This document shows positions 27,114 to 35,362 of a stretch of 64,000 bases of DNA, one piece after another; within the stretch, counting starts at the first letter, position 1; every line of letters begins with the position of its first letter. The stretch covers positions 1-64,000 of the forward strand of contig CAVTJN010000004.1 of the NCBI GenBank assembly GCA_963735055.1, given 5' to 3'. Origin of the DNA: JBBITI01 sp963735055. Its GTDB lineage: Bacteria; Chloroflexota; Dehalococcoidia; Dehalococcoidales; UBA2162. Below the pieces are notes generated by a model. The model was not told where the DNA came from. It saw nothing but the letters and a program-made list of their open reading frames with translations, and searched no databases. A program made the translations under genes and the position numbers.

Positions 27114-27761
27114 CTAGGCTGCGTCTTTCTGCTCCTTCGACGGTTCCGGCTCTGAAGGAGTTGCCGCAACTTCGGTAGCGGCCTTTTCCTCCACCTTCTC
27201 TTCGGCTCGAGCCACGACTGCGGCGACTACCTGGTCGGGATTTGAAGTAACGACGATGCCCGGCTCGACTATGATGTCCCTGACTCTTATTACCTGGCCG
27301 GCCTCAGCAAGAGAACTGATGTCAAGCTTGACGTTCGACGGTATCCGGTCGGGAAGCGACTCGACGGTCAAGGAGTGGAGTTCCTGCAGCACAGTGTTGC
27401 CTTTTACTTCCAGGGCCGGCGCCTCACCGACCAAAACGATGGGGACCTCCACCTCCACCTTTTCATCCATCTTGACCTGATACAGATCTACGTGCAGCAG
27501 CTTTCCGGAGATCCGGTCCCTTTGGATTTCCCGGACGAGTACAGGGCGGACAGTCCGTTCTTTGTCCACGGTAAGAGATATTAGCCGTGTCTCTCCTGCC
27601 GCCCGCAACGACTTCTCCACTTCGCCAGTTTCAGACTGTAGAGCCAGCGACTTCACACCATGACCAAACAGATGCAACGGGGTTATCCCTCGGAGACGCA
27701 GGGCCTCAACTCCCTTTCCCATGGTCTCGCGACTACTCGCTTTCATACTTAGTTTCGCCAT
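27114..27761 (-). CDS. rplY: 50S ribosomal protein L25 (general stress protein Ctc type)
   Basis: A 215-residue long-form L25/TL5 protein that binds 5S rRNA. The N-terminal half begins AKLSMKASSRETMGKGVEAL and has VLVREIQRDRISGKLLHVDL, the conserved 5S-binding strand region. The second half (VEVEVPIVLVGEAPALEVKG, SLPDRIPSNVKLDISSL) is the TL5 C-terminal beta domain. The last 35 residues are an Ala/Glu/Lys tail. ATG 27761 has AAGGAGAG upstream, and an in-frame TTG or ATG earlier (27788) is less likely. Confidence 0.93.
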   Translation of the reverse strand: MAKLSMKASSRETMGKGVEALRLRGITPLHLFGHGVKSLALQSETGEVEKSLRAAGETRLISLTVDKERTVRPVLVREIQRDRISGKLLHVDLYQVKMDEKVEVEVPIVLVGEAPALEVKGNTVLQELHSLTVESLPDRIPSNVKLDISSLAEAGQVIRVRDIIVEPGIVVTSNPDQVVAAVVARAEEKVEEKAATEVAATPSEPEPSKEQKDAA

Positions 27762-27959
27762 TTGACTCTCCTTTAGGGCCAACTCCACGGTCCTGCAAAC
27801 GCCTACCCTGGTTCAACTCTGTTGATGGGGCAGATCTTCTATTCGACTCTTCGTGAAAGAACCGGGCGTTGCCGGCGAAGACGCCAAGTTGACCTACGCC
27901 TTGCCGATCATGTCACGAAAACTCGATGAGGAGCGCTGTTCCCGGTTCCTGGTGTCGTA
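27762..27959. other. Intergenic region upstream of rplY, left of the candidate island
   Basis: No gene recognised up to the tRNA-Ile-like fragment at 27960. The rplY promoter must lie here, but no clear hexamer pair was found. Confidence 0.4.
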
Positions 27960-28000
27960 CTCCATGGTGGGCGGTTGAACATTCGATCTTCAGACCCAAG
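27960..28000 (-). repeat. Degenerate 3' end of tRNA-Ile, candidate attachment site
   Basis: 36 of 41 bases match 42450-42490, the T arm, acceptor 3' strand and CCA end of the intact tRNA-Ile gene plus five flanking bases. The orientation is the same. No match exists beyond 28000, so only the 3' part of the tRNA is present. The copy is not functional. Confidence 0.75.
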
Positions 28001-28156
28001 CTACTGAGCATATCCGACACTTACCTCCGAACCGATCTGAAGAGCCGAATACTGTAATAATACCTGACCGAACCGAAGGGTTCAAACGAAGCAATGACCG
28101 AGGTACGTGACTACATTGCCGGACAAGGATTATCAGAAAAACGGCGTTGATAGCAC

Positions 28157-28199
28157 TTGACAAATAGTATAGCTTACTGTACTATTAGTCCAGTAAGCT
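28157..28199 (+). promoter_or_regulatory. Consensus promoter with palindromic operator around the -10 box
   Basis: TTGACA (28157-28162), 17-bp spacer, TACTAT (28180-28185). An inverted repeat AGCTTACTG (28171-28179) and CAGTAAGCT (28191-28199) encloses the -10 box. The placement fits repression by the Xre regulator encoded two genes downstream. Confidence 0.75.
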
Positions 28200-28219
28200 T
28201 ATCAAAGTGAGGTGGAGCC

Positions 28220-28603
28220 GTGAACGCCAGAACCTATGGGACAATCATGAGAGTGATCGCCGTTACCCTTGCTGCAGCTATCGCCGTGTCTATTGTTCGA
28301 GAAATGCCACCGTACGTCCCTCTCATCAGCGTGATGGTAGCTTTGGCCATAGCCAGCGTCTGCCGTCGATTTGTCCGGGAAATCATGACCGATGAGCGGA
28401 ACCACCGCATCGATGAGAAAGCCGCCGCTCTCAGCTACCGGGTCTACGTTGTGGTCACCGCGGCATTCGCTCTCGTCGTCATGGTATTCAGAACCAGTCT
28501 GCCTTCTTGGGCGGGCATTGCCGGAGAAACAATGGCCTACTCGATCTGTGGTTTGATGCTGATGCACCTGGCCACCTCCAAGTATTACGGTGCCAAACTA
28601 TAG
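28220..28603 (+). CDS. DUF2178-like four-helix membrane protein
   Basis: A 127-residue product from GTG 28220, with GAGGTGGAG upstream. Four hydrophobic segments are visible (about residues 9-25, 32-47, 75-93 and 100-118), with a polar turn TDERNHRIDEKAAALSYR between helices 2 and 3, the usual signature of this family. It is followed by a small Xre regulator that starts 29 bp later. This membrane protein plus Xre arrangement is common in Firmicutes, archaea and Chloroflexota. The function of the membrane protein is unknown; it may sense membrane state. Confidence 0.75.
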   Translation: MNARTYGTIMRVIAVTLAAAIAVSIVREMPPYVPLISVMVALAIASVCRRFVREIMTDERNHRIDEKAAALSYRVYVVVTAAFALVVMVFRTSLPSWAGIAGETMAYSICGLMLMHLATSKYYGAKL

Positions 28604-28631
28604 CCTCAGGATTAGGAAAGGACGGAGCTCA

Positions 28632-28862
28632 ATGAGGAACAGGCTAAGAGTCTATCGGGCGATGCACGACCTGACCCAAGAATCGCTGGCACAGAAGCTT
28701 GGCGTCACCAGACAGACAATCGTATCGTTGGAGAGCGGCAAATACGACCCGTCGATCGGACTGGCGTTCAGAACGGCGAAATTATTCAAAGTGAAAATAG
28801 AGGACATCTTCCTCCATGGCGAAGACTCGGGGGTGCCCGACTCACCGGTTCCCGACCTTTGA
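28632..28862 (+). CDS. Small Xre-family transcriptional regulator
   Basis: A 76-residue protein starting MRNRLRVYRAMHDLTQESLA, a complete helix-turn-helix of the Cro/CI type (GVTRQTIVSLESGKYDPS). The LFKVKIEDIFLHGED end is typical of the short YozG-like group. ATG 28632 is preferred over an in-frame start at 28590 because of the AAGGACGGAG site and because family members start at this Met-x-Asn. It probably binds the palindrome at 28171-28199 and controls its own operon. Confidence 0.88.
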   Translation: MRNRLRVYRAMHDLTQESLAQKLGVTRQTIVSLESGKYDPSIGLAFRTAKLFKVKIEDIFLHGEDSGVPDSPVPDL

Positions 28863-28952
28863 AAGCCCCGTCGACATGGGTTGGGCGCGGAGGTTCGGAA
28901 GACGCAGACGAATGCGAACCCGGTAGAATATTTCTGGCCGCCGCAGACTCAT

Positions 28953-29753
28953 TCATGGCTTGATCGCCCTCGTCGCCATGCAGTTCGGCAGATATGCGGT
29001 CAGCGGCTCGCTCGGTGAAGGCGGACTGCGATCTTCAAAGAAGCCAGTAATGGTGAAGCCGGCCGCGAGTTGCCCGCCTATCTGGTCGTCCAGCGTATGG
29101 CTGAACTCCACCGGCTCCCGATTTCTCAGCCGGCGTCCCTTCTCTTCATCCGGCAGGTCGCGCATGTCCGAGTAGGGAATACGGTATTTCACCTGCAATA
29201 CCCCGGTGCGTTCGGCCAGGGAGTAGTCCACCAAGTAGACGGCGGGGTTCATGAAACCTGCCAGGAGCACGCCTCCGGGCCGCAGCACGCGGAAGGCCTC
29301 GCGCCAAACCGGGCGCACGTCCGGCACGAATGTATTCGAGACCGGATGGAATATCAGATCGAAGCTCAAGTCATCAAAGACATGGAGATCAGCCATGTCA
29401 CCCTCTACGACACGAATATCCAGACCGTCCCTTTCTGCAACTGCCCGGTCCTGGGCCAACTGCAGGGGCGAATTGTCGAGGACAGTCACCCGGGCGCCCG
29501 CCGCCGATAGTATCGGGCCCTGTTGCCCTCCGCCACACGCAAGGCACAGTACGTCAGCGCCCTGGAGAAGCGGGAACCACTCCGCCGGGACGGGGATCGT
29601 GGGTGTAAGGACAATCTGCCAGTCACCCCGTTTTGCTCTTTCGACGGTCTCAGCGGTGACAGGGACCGTCCACTTATTGCCCTTCTTCACCTCACGGTCC
29701 CACGCATCTCGGTTGTACTCTCGGATGTTCAAACGAGTATCTACCTCCATCAT
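28953..29753 (-). CDS. Class I SAM-dependent methyltransferase
   Basis: A protein of 267 residues. Motif I is VLCLACGGGQQGP near residue 67, motif II is VTVLDNSPLQL, and the D-x-F-D-L-I-F-H segment and FRVLRPGGVLLAGF are motifs IV-V. The opening MEVDTRLNIREYNRDAWDRE is shared with many unlinked bacterial methyltransferases of unknown substrate. An in-frame start at 29837 exists, but a TATAAT lies at about 29815-29820 within that extension, so the message probably starts inside it and the ATG at 29753 or 29750 is used. It stands alone in its neighbourhood. Confidence 0.8.
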   Translation of the reverse strand: MMEVDTRLNIREYNRDAWDREVKKGNKWTVPVTAETVERAKRGDWQIVLTPTIPVPAEWFPLLQGADVLCLACGGGQQGPILSAAGARVTVLDNSPLQLAQDRAVAERDGLDIRVVEGDMADLHVFDDLSFDLIFHPVSNTFVPDVRPVWREAFRVLRPGGVLLAGFMNPAVYLVDYSLAERTGVLQVKYRIPYSDMRDLPDEEKGRRLRNREPVEFSHTLDDQIGGQLAAGFTITGFFEDRSPPSPSEPLTAYLPNCMATRAIKP

Positions 29754-29943
29754 GGCGCCGGTATCCCTTTGCGACCAAAGAACGTGAGGACTAAGCACGG
29801 ACCGACCGACACGCCGGATTATATCATCAAGCGACATCCGGCTGAACGGTATTTTGTTCTGATTCTTCTGACATACCGACTCGATCGGTACTTCATTAAG
29901 AAGAAACGATGCTTAAAGTGAATATAGGTGAAGATAAGTGATC

Positions 29944-29972
29944 TTGACCCTGACAATACGGCACTCTAGAAT
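29944..29972 (+). promoter_or_regulatory. Promoter upstream of a short terminated transcript
   Basis: TTGACC (29944-29949), 17-bp spacer, TAGAAT (29967-29972). It drives the region that ends in a hairpin terminator at 30045-30072. Confidence 0.6.
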
Positions 29973-29978
29973 GTGTAG

Positions 29979-30072
29979 CGTCGAACCGGGGGTGTTGAAC
30001 CGCCGTCTGTATATGGTCACTTGGACGGTGGGGAGCCAATAGTGAAACCGACCTGAAAACGGTCGGTTTTTT
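29979..30072 (+). ncRNA. Candidate leader RNA or small RNA (about 95 nt)
   Basis: A consensus-like promoter at one end and an intrinsic terminator at the other bound a short noncoding transcript. It holds an internal stem CCGCCGTC (30000-30007) with GACGGTGG (30024-30031), 8 pairs including one G-U. It lies 55 bp before the start of a coiled-coil gene, so it may be an attenuator for that gene. No known riboswitch class was recognised. Confidence 0.4.
30045..30072 (+). terminator. Intrinsic terminator or attenuator
   Basis: AAACCGACC (30045-30053), loop TGAAAAC, GGTCGGTTT (30061-30069), followed by a T run to 30072. Confidence 0.75.
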
Positions 30073-30126
30073 GTTTGTTCAAAAGCCGGGAATGTGTGCA
30101 ACTGCAAAGCGTAGTGGGGGTAGAGA

Positions 30127-31127
30127 ATGGTTAACGTGGTTAAGGATGTGCCCAGCATCGACAGTGGCGAATCTGACCGACTGGGGACAGAGGCAGCCAA
30201 GAAGCCGGAGATAGTCGCAGAAAGAGCGAGGCAGCGAGCCGAACGGGCAGCGGCGGCAGCGACCAGGGCCCGAGAAGCGTCCGAAAGAGCAAGACAGGAC
30301 GCTACGGCGGCGCAGGCGAAGGCCGCACGGGAAGCCGGGTTCGCGATCATGGCGCGGGAAGCGTCGGAAAGAGCGGGACAAGAGGCTACCGCGGCAAAGA
30401 CGAAAGCCGAGCGGGATGCGGAAGCGGCACAGCAGGCGGAAGGCGTTCGCGAGAAATTGTTGGTGGCTGTGGCTAACGCCGAACACGGAGTGTCGGAAGC
30501 CAGGCAGGCAGCCGAAGCGTCTGAAAAAGCGAGACAGGCGGCTATGTCAGCACTCAAGAATGCGCAGCGCGAACGCGGAAAGGGTGGACCATAGCGCCGA
30601 AAGAGCGAGGCAGGAGGCGATTGCAGCTCAAACCAGAGCCGAGGGAGAAGCGGCAGCGGCGACGCATGCGCAAGAAGTCTCCGAGACGGCTCAACAGGAA
30701 GCCATAGCGGCAGCGGGCAAAGCCCGGCAGGAATCGTTGGATCGAAGAGAAGCATCTGAAAAGGCGAGACGCGAAGAAAGGCCGACGCCCTGAGGGAAGA
30801 GCGCAATCGGAAGCCCCGCAAGCGCAGGACGAGACGAGGTCTGAAGAAGAAGCGGCGGTCCGACGCATCTACGAAGGCCCCGTCAGACTGAGCCTGGTGC
30901 GCCCGGTCACGCTCAAACAGATAAGACGCTGCGAGGAGTTTCTGGCTGCCCTGCCCAATGTGCAGGTAGTTTCCACTGGCGGGTCGGCGGCCGAAGGGCC
31001 GGAAATCATAATTGCGGTAAGGGAACCGATCCCTATCTGTCAGATCCTGTCTGGCTGTCAATTCGTCAGCAAGGTTGCCGACACGGGCAAAAGGCTGGAG
31101 ATATCCATGAGCGGGCCGGCGGTCTAG
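30127..31127 (+). CDS. Alanine/glutamate-rich coiled-coil protein with conserved C-terminal domain, two frameshifts
   Basis: ATG 30127 (GGGGGTAGAGA upstream) opens a long coiled coil with repeating AREASERARQDATAAQAKAA units. The frame breaks near 30580, continues in the second frame (AERARQEAIAAQTRAEGEAA), and shifts again near 30780 into a third frame that ends in a folded domain: VRRIYEGPVRLSLVRPV, LKQIRRCEEFLAALPNVQVV and GPEIIIAVREPIPI. Joined, the product has about 333 residues. The C-terminal domain resembles a Chloroflexota-specific domain often attached to coiled coils. Function unknown. A 422-codon frame on the opposite strand is an artefact of the biased codons. Confidence 0.6.
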
Positions 31128-31177
31128 AAACAGGCGATGGGGGAAGACCAGGTAACATCCAATCTCCGAACGGCAAG

Positions 31178-32317
31178 TCATTGTGGTTTCCCTTTGCGTG
31201 CGTCGAGCACAGACCTATAGTAGTCGGCAACCCTTTGCGCGACCTTGTCCCAACTGTACGATCGCGCGGTGGCCAATCCCTTGGCCCCCATCTGCCGCTG
31301 CATCAACCTATCCTGCAGAACTGTCTTCAATGCCTCCGCCAGTCTCGTAGGATCTCGCGGGGGGACGAGGAGTCCCTCCTGGCCGTGAGTAAGGACGCTG
31401 GCATACCCCTCGATGTCGCTAGCGACTATCGGCACCCCCGAAGCCATGGCCTCGACCAGCACTATGCCGAAGCTCTCTCTGCCCGTCGCCGGTGAACAGT
31501 ATACAGTGGCCGTACGGAAGTAACGAGCGCGATCGTCATCACTGACCCGTCCGGCAAAGACAACGTCCTGGATGCCGTGGCGCCCTATCCATGTTTCGTA
31601 CTTCTTGCGTAGTCTTGTCCCGCCGCCAACCACAAGCAGGCGGGCCTCGGGCATCTCCCGTTTCAGCTGACGATAGGCTTCGAGGAGACAGTCCAACCCT
31701 TTGCGCTTCTCGAGTCGGCCCAGGAAAAGGATGTTGGGGCGTCCGTCATCAAAGAGTGGGATCGGTCTGGTCTCGGATGGAAAATGGCTCAAGTCGATGC
31801 CGTTCGGAATGATAGCATAGTCGCCCGGTACGTACTTGCTGGCAAACTTCATCGCCGGCACAGAGACAGCAATGTGGCCATGCAGTTTGCGACGGCGCCG
31901 CCGGAGTATCATTCTCCCTAACGGCCATCCGAAATTATAGCCCGGCTTACCGTCAGCTGCATGGAAGGTCCCAATGTTAACAGCGTCCGAGAAGCGCAGC
32001 ACCGCGCTGCACAGCATGGGCACGAAGGGTTCGTGCAGGTGGATGACGTCGAATTTCTCGCGCGCCAGTATCGCCTTGATCTCTCTGCCGAGGTTGAGTG
32101 AGAATGGTACGCGGCTGATCGAATCGCTCGCCGGAAAAGGGTGAGGCTTGCCGATGGGAATGAATCGGGTGCCGAAGGTGGTTACCATACTGGACGCGGG
32201 CCCAATGACCTTCACGTCGTGTCCCATACGAACCAGTTGATGGTACAGGCTGGCGATGTGGCTTGCGACACCACCTGGGTAGACGACGTCGTATGGAATG
32301 ACCAAAGCTACCTTCAT
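31178..32317 (-). CDS. GT4 glycosyltransferase, PimA-like
   Basis: A GT-B enzyme of 379 residues. The N-terminal MKVALVIPYDVVYPGGVASH holds the glycine-rich loop. HLHEPFVPML and PNGIDLSHF are conserved in the phosphatidylinositol mannosyltransferase group. The donor site is ILFLGRLEKRKGLDCLLEAY, and the E-x7-E motif is ESFGIVLVEAMASGVPIVAS. It probably transfers mannose or another hexose to a lipid acceptor, but specificity is unproven. The start at 32317 follows GGGGAG at long spacing. In-frame starts at 32365 and 32389 add up to 24 residues of no clear homology. Confidence 0.87.
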   Translation of the reverse strand: MKVALVIPYDVVYPGGVASHIASLYHQLVRMGHDVKVIGPASSMVTTFGTRFIPIGKPHPFPASDSISRVPFSLNLGREIKAILAREKFDVIHLHEPFVPMLCSAVLRFSDAVNIGTFHAADGKPGYNFGWPLGRMILRRRRRKLHGHIAVSVPAMKFASKYVPGDYAIIPNGIDLSHFPSETRPIPLFDDGRPNILFLGRLEKRKGLDCLLEAYRQLKREMPEARLLVVGGGTRLRKKYETWIGRHGIQDVVFAGRVSDDDRARYFRTATVYCSPATGRESFGIVLVEAMASGVPIVASDIEGYASVLTHGQEGLLVPPRDPTRLAEALKTVLQDRLMQRQMGAKGLATARSYSWDKVAQRVADYYRSVLDARKGKPQ

Positions 32318-32581
32318 TGGAGCTATTGTCTCCCCGAATCTGGGAGCGTCGCTGTCAATGGTCATTTGTTGGCGACCCCTCCGCACCACAATCTACGATC
32401 TCGACCTCGACCAGCCGGCCACCGTATTGTAAGTGAATGATTGCTTTTGCGCAACCGGTGGCGACTTGAGGCGAAAACACGTGGAACGGCAGTGACTGCT
32501 TGACAATAACGGGCAGACTGCATAAAGTGTGAGTGGGTGATCAGCCTGTCTGGGCTGAATGGTCGCCGGAGAGTCCTGGAG

Positions 32582-33262
32582 ATGATAAAGGTACTCATCG
32601 CAGACGACGAAGAGGTGTTCCGGGAGGGGCTGGCGAAGCTGCTCACCAGCCAGCCCCATATCGAGGTCGTATCTCATTGCGGGACCGCCGGAGAAGCGAT
32701 TATCAAAGCCAGAGAGACGGGTCCAGACGTAATCCTGATTAACAGCCAGATGTCGGAACATGATCTCATGGATACTCTGAAACAGATGCTTGCTCATTCG
32801 CCCGCGGTCAAGGTGGCCGTGATCGGCCGGCCCGACGCGGGGTCGCAAACACTGCGTTTCCTCAGGGCGGGAGCGACGGCCTACCTGGCGAAGAGCGTAT
32901 CTGCGAGCGATCTCGTCAAGTCGATCGAGTTGATCTCGACCGGCCGGATAATCATATCGCCTGTTTTTGCCGGGCAGTTCCTGGACGAGATTGCTTCAGC
33001 CGACGTGAGCGCACCCGGGTCGGCTCAAGGAAACCCTATCCTTTCCCCACGAGAGATGGAAGTCGTGACTCTGATTGTCCAGGGAAGCTCCAATAAGGAG
33101 ATCGCGGGGAGACTGTTCATCAGCGAGAACACGGTGAAGGTTCATGTCAAGAACATCTTGAACAAGCTTGAACTGAGGAATCGGCAGCAACTCGTGGCGT
33201 ATGCCGTTGTCCGAAACTGGGTGACTACTATGGAGGAGAAGACCGAGGGAGAATCTACCTAA
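32582..33262 (+). CDS. NarL/LuxR-type regulator with a receiver lacking the phospho-acceptor
   Basis: A protein of 226 residues. Residues 1-120 form a receiver domain (KVLIADDEEVFREGLAKLL; AYLAKSVSASDL with the conserved Lys). Residues about 155-215 form a LuxR HTH (LSPREMEVVTLIVQGSSNKE, SENTVKVHVKNILNKLEL). The usual D-x-x-M-P phosphorylation site reads VILINSQMS, with Asn (AAC) in place of Asp, and the Thr/Ser switch position is Gly (VIGRPD). Regulation by phosphorylation is therefore unlikely. GGAGAG supports ATG 32582. No histidine kinase gene is adjacent. Confidence 0.88.
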   Translation: MIKVLIADDEEVFREGLAKLLTSQPHIEVVSHCGTAGEAIIKARETGPDVILINSQMSEHDLMDTLKQMLAHSPAVKVAVIGRPDAGSQTLRFLRAGATAYLAKSVSASDLVKSIELISTGRIIISPVFAGQFLDEIASADVSAPGSAQGNPILSPREMEVVTLIVQGSSNKEIAGRLFISENTVKVHVKNILNKLELRNRQQLVAYAVVRNWVTTMEEKTEGEST

Positions 33263-33308
33263 ACTCACACCGGGGCACATTCTCGTGCCCTTCCACCATT
33301 CCCAGGCC

Positions 33309-33337
33309 AAAAGGGTTATCCCGGGATAACCCTTTTT
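33309..33337 (+). terminator. Intrinsic terminator after the response regulator
   Basis: A perfect palindrome AAAAGGGTTATCC / GGATAACCCTTTT centred on 33322, followed by T. It lies 47 bp after the stop. Confidence 0.85.
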
Positions 33338-33540
33338 CTATGTCAAATTAGCCCGCCCGAGGAATAGTCGAAACCCTTCGCCTCCGGTAGGATTGATCTC
33401 GGACGTCCAAGAACCAACCCTGCCTATCAGAAGTGAATTTTCTTTGAGTCATAGGGGGTCGGTGTCCCACTTCCATGAACTCAGAAGGCCGAAAATGGTG
33501 GTTGGGTGTTCAATTCGACAAGATAGGGAGCATACCTGAG

Positions 33541-33876
33541 ATGACAGTATCCAAACGGGCGGCTCAGAAACTGAGGGACGACCTGATACAAAGATTCTTT
33601 GGGGCGGGGATTGGGTTCAGAGTGTCCGCCAAGAGTCCCGGCCCCGTTCGAATTGAGTTGGACCGGCCGGCCCCTGGCGACGTAGTATCTGAATTCCATG
33701 GGGTGAGGGTCCTGGTGGATCCACCGACCACGGCAGTGCTGAAACAATACGAACTTGACTACGTGGATGGACCCGGGGGCGGGTTCTGCCTGAAGGAGTT
33801 GGAGGCGACCGACGAACTCTCGGTCACCGGATATCACGCGATCAATAGTGCCGTTCTTCGACAGCGAACCGAATAG
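33541..33876 (+). CDS. HesB/IscA-like domain protein lacking the cluster cysteines
   Basis: A 111-residue product from ATG 33541. The order of strands matches the HesB/IscA fold: VSKRAAQKLRDDLIQRFF, GIGFRVSAKSPGPVRIELD, GDVVSEFHGVRVLVDPPT, then LKQYELDYVDGPGGGFCL. A-type iron-sulfur carriers need three cysteines; only one Cys, near the C-terminal end (GGGFCL), is present. It is therefore unlikely to be a standard cluster carrier. An in-frame ATG at 33475 would add 22 residues, and GGGAG upstream of 33541 favours the shorter form. It stands alone. Confidence 0.6.
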   Translation: MTVSKRAAQKLRDDLIQRFFGAGIGFRVSAKSPGPVRIELDRPAPGDVVSEFHGVRVLVDPPTTAVLKQYELDYVDGPGGGFCLKELEATDELSVTGYHAINSAVLRQRTE

Positions 33877-34068
33877 TCAGCAAGTCGATCCTGCGTTCAC
33901 GCTAATCTGTGACCAGTGCTTTGACATGGCCCCGGGTCTGTGCGACCGGGCGCTTCAGCCGTGGGCCGTTGGCTCGAGGGACACCGGTTTGGGGGCAAGA
34001 GGTGCTTGGGTGGGACAACCCATCCGTGCCGACTGGGGGAGTGAGCAAATATCAAGGAGGGTTCCTTT

Positions 34069-34731
34069 ATGTCTGTGGTCACGATTCGAGGCCTGATGGG
34101 CTCTGGGGCGCCGGAAATCGGCCTGATAGTTGCCGATGATCTGCACTGTGACTACGTGGACCGCGAGATAATTGGGAAGGTAGCAGCGTTGCTGAACCGC
34201 CGTGGCCGTGACGTGATGGAGAAGGAGATGCCACCCCACAGTCTGCTGGGACGTATCGGAGAGGCCCTTTCGCATAGCTATGCGCCAGGGCCAACGGCTG
34301 ACGGCAAGTTCATACCATACCTGGCACCCGTCGAGTTGCCTCTGGACGACAGCAAGTACCTGCAGGGGTTGGAATCAGTGATCCGAGAATTGGCTGGAAG
34401 TGAACCCATCGTTATCTGTGGACGAGGCAGCCAGTTCATTCTTAAGGATTACCCTCGGGTCTTTCATGTGCTCACAGTCGCGCCAATCGACACCCGGGTG
34501 AAACGCGTCATGCAGTCTTCAGGATTGGACGCCGAGGCGGCCAAAAAGAAGATAGCGGGCTACGACAACAGCCGCAGCGCTTTCATCAAACGTTTCTTTC
34601 ACGCTGATCTGGAGGACCCGAACCACTACGATATCGTAGTCAACACCGAGCATCTTGACTTCGACGCGGCGGCCCAAGTTGTGGTCGGAGCTGTCCCGCT
34701 CAAAGATAGATTCGCTGACCGCGCCGGATGA
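34069..34731 (+). CDS. Cytidylate kinase-like family protein
   Basis: A 220-residue protein with a P-loop-like start VVTIRGLMGSGAPEIGLIVA, the conserved DLHCDYVDREII segment, and IVICGRGSQFILKD (second phosphate-binding region) near residue 120. Later VLTVAPIDTRVKRVM and RFFHADLEDPNHYDIVVNTE match the LID and adenine-side motifs of the cytidylate-kinase-like family. The P-loop lacks the usual GK[ST], reading GSGAPE, as in many members. AAGGAGGG sits 5 nt before the ATG. The substrate is unknown; it is not the housekeeping Cmk. Confidence 0.8.
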   Translation: MSVVTIRGLMGSGAPEIGLIVADDLHCDYVDREIIGKVAALLNRRGRDVMEKEMPPHSLLGRIGEALSHSYAPGPTADGKFIPYLAPVELPLDDSKYLQGLESVIRELAGSEPIVICGRGSQFILKDYPRVFHVLTVAPIDTRVKRVMQSSGLDAEAAKKKIAGYDNSRSAFIKRFFHADLEDPNHYDIVVNTEHLDFDAAAQVVVGAVPLKDRFADRAG

Positions 34732-34762
34732 AATGCTCTGCCCACACGAGAGTCGGAGGTAA

Positions 34763-35362
34763 TCACCGTTCAGCAACAGAACGCAAGAATAACTGCCAGA
34801 GCGGTTTGTATTTTTCCAGTAAATTGAATCCGTAGTTGCTGAGCGCCCAAACGCTGACGAGCCCCTGGACCATCCCGAAAAAGAGCGTGGCCGCGGCATT
34901 CAGATCGACGTCTTCTCTTATCTCTCCTGACCTAACTCCTTCACTCAATAGGTCTTCCAGTCGGGCGATGTATTTGTTGATGGCCCCAGACACCCTCTTG
35001 TTGAGGTTCCTGTCTCCCAGACTAATGATCTCGGCGATGACCTGGAACGAAATGCCACGCCGCTGCTCGATCGCCGACAAATGGCTGGCCATCAGGCCAT
35101 CCAAAGCTTGAAGAGGAGACGTCCCCTGGTCACGAGCCTCGGTGATGTCCTTTAAAAGGCTCTCCTCAATATGGTCGATTAAAAAGGATAGGATATCGCG
35201 TTTGCTCTTGAAATGGCGGTAGATAGCTCCCTCCGATATTCCCACAGCCTCCGCCAACGTTCTCACGGTAACGTGCTCGCTCCCACGTTTGATGATTAGC
35301 TTCCTGGCGGCATCTATTATCTGGCGCTGCCTTACCACTGTCTTCTCACGCTTCTGAACCAC
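34763..35362 (-). CDS. TetR family transcriptional regulator
   Basis: A 199-residue protein with the N-terminal DNA-binding domain RQRQIIDAARKLIIKRGSEH, followed by VRTLAEAVGISEGAIYRHFK, the TetR helix-turn-helix signature. The C-terminal ligand domain is helical and ends with WQLFLRSVAER. GTG 35362 is chosen because GGGGGTAACG lies just upstream; a TTG at 35392 would add ten residues. It is convergent with the kinase-like gene and divergent from the PRC-barrel gene. Its target is not visible. Confidence 0.87.
   Translation of the reverse strand: MVQKREKTVVRQRQIIDAARKLIIKRGSEHVTVRTLAEAVGISEGAIYRHFKSKRDILSFLIDHIEESLLKDITEARDQGTSPLQALDGLMASHLSAIEQRRGISFQVIAEIISLGDRNLNKRVSGAINKYIARLEDLLSEGVRSGEIREDVDLNAAATLFFGMVQGLVSVWALSNYGFNLLEKYKPLWQLFLRSVAER

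Noticed and set aside
29913..31181. Open frame of 422 codons on the minus strand opposite the coiled-coil gene
   Set aside because: It is Ser/Arg/Leu/Ala-rich low-complexity sequence produced by reading the complement of repeated AAR/GCN/GAR codons. The plus strand shows coiled-coil repeats and a conserved C-terminal domain.
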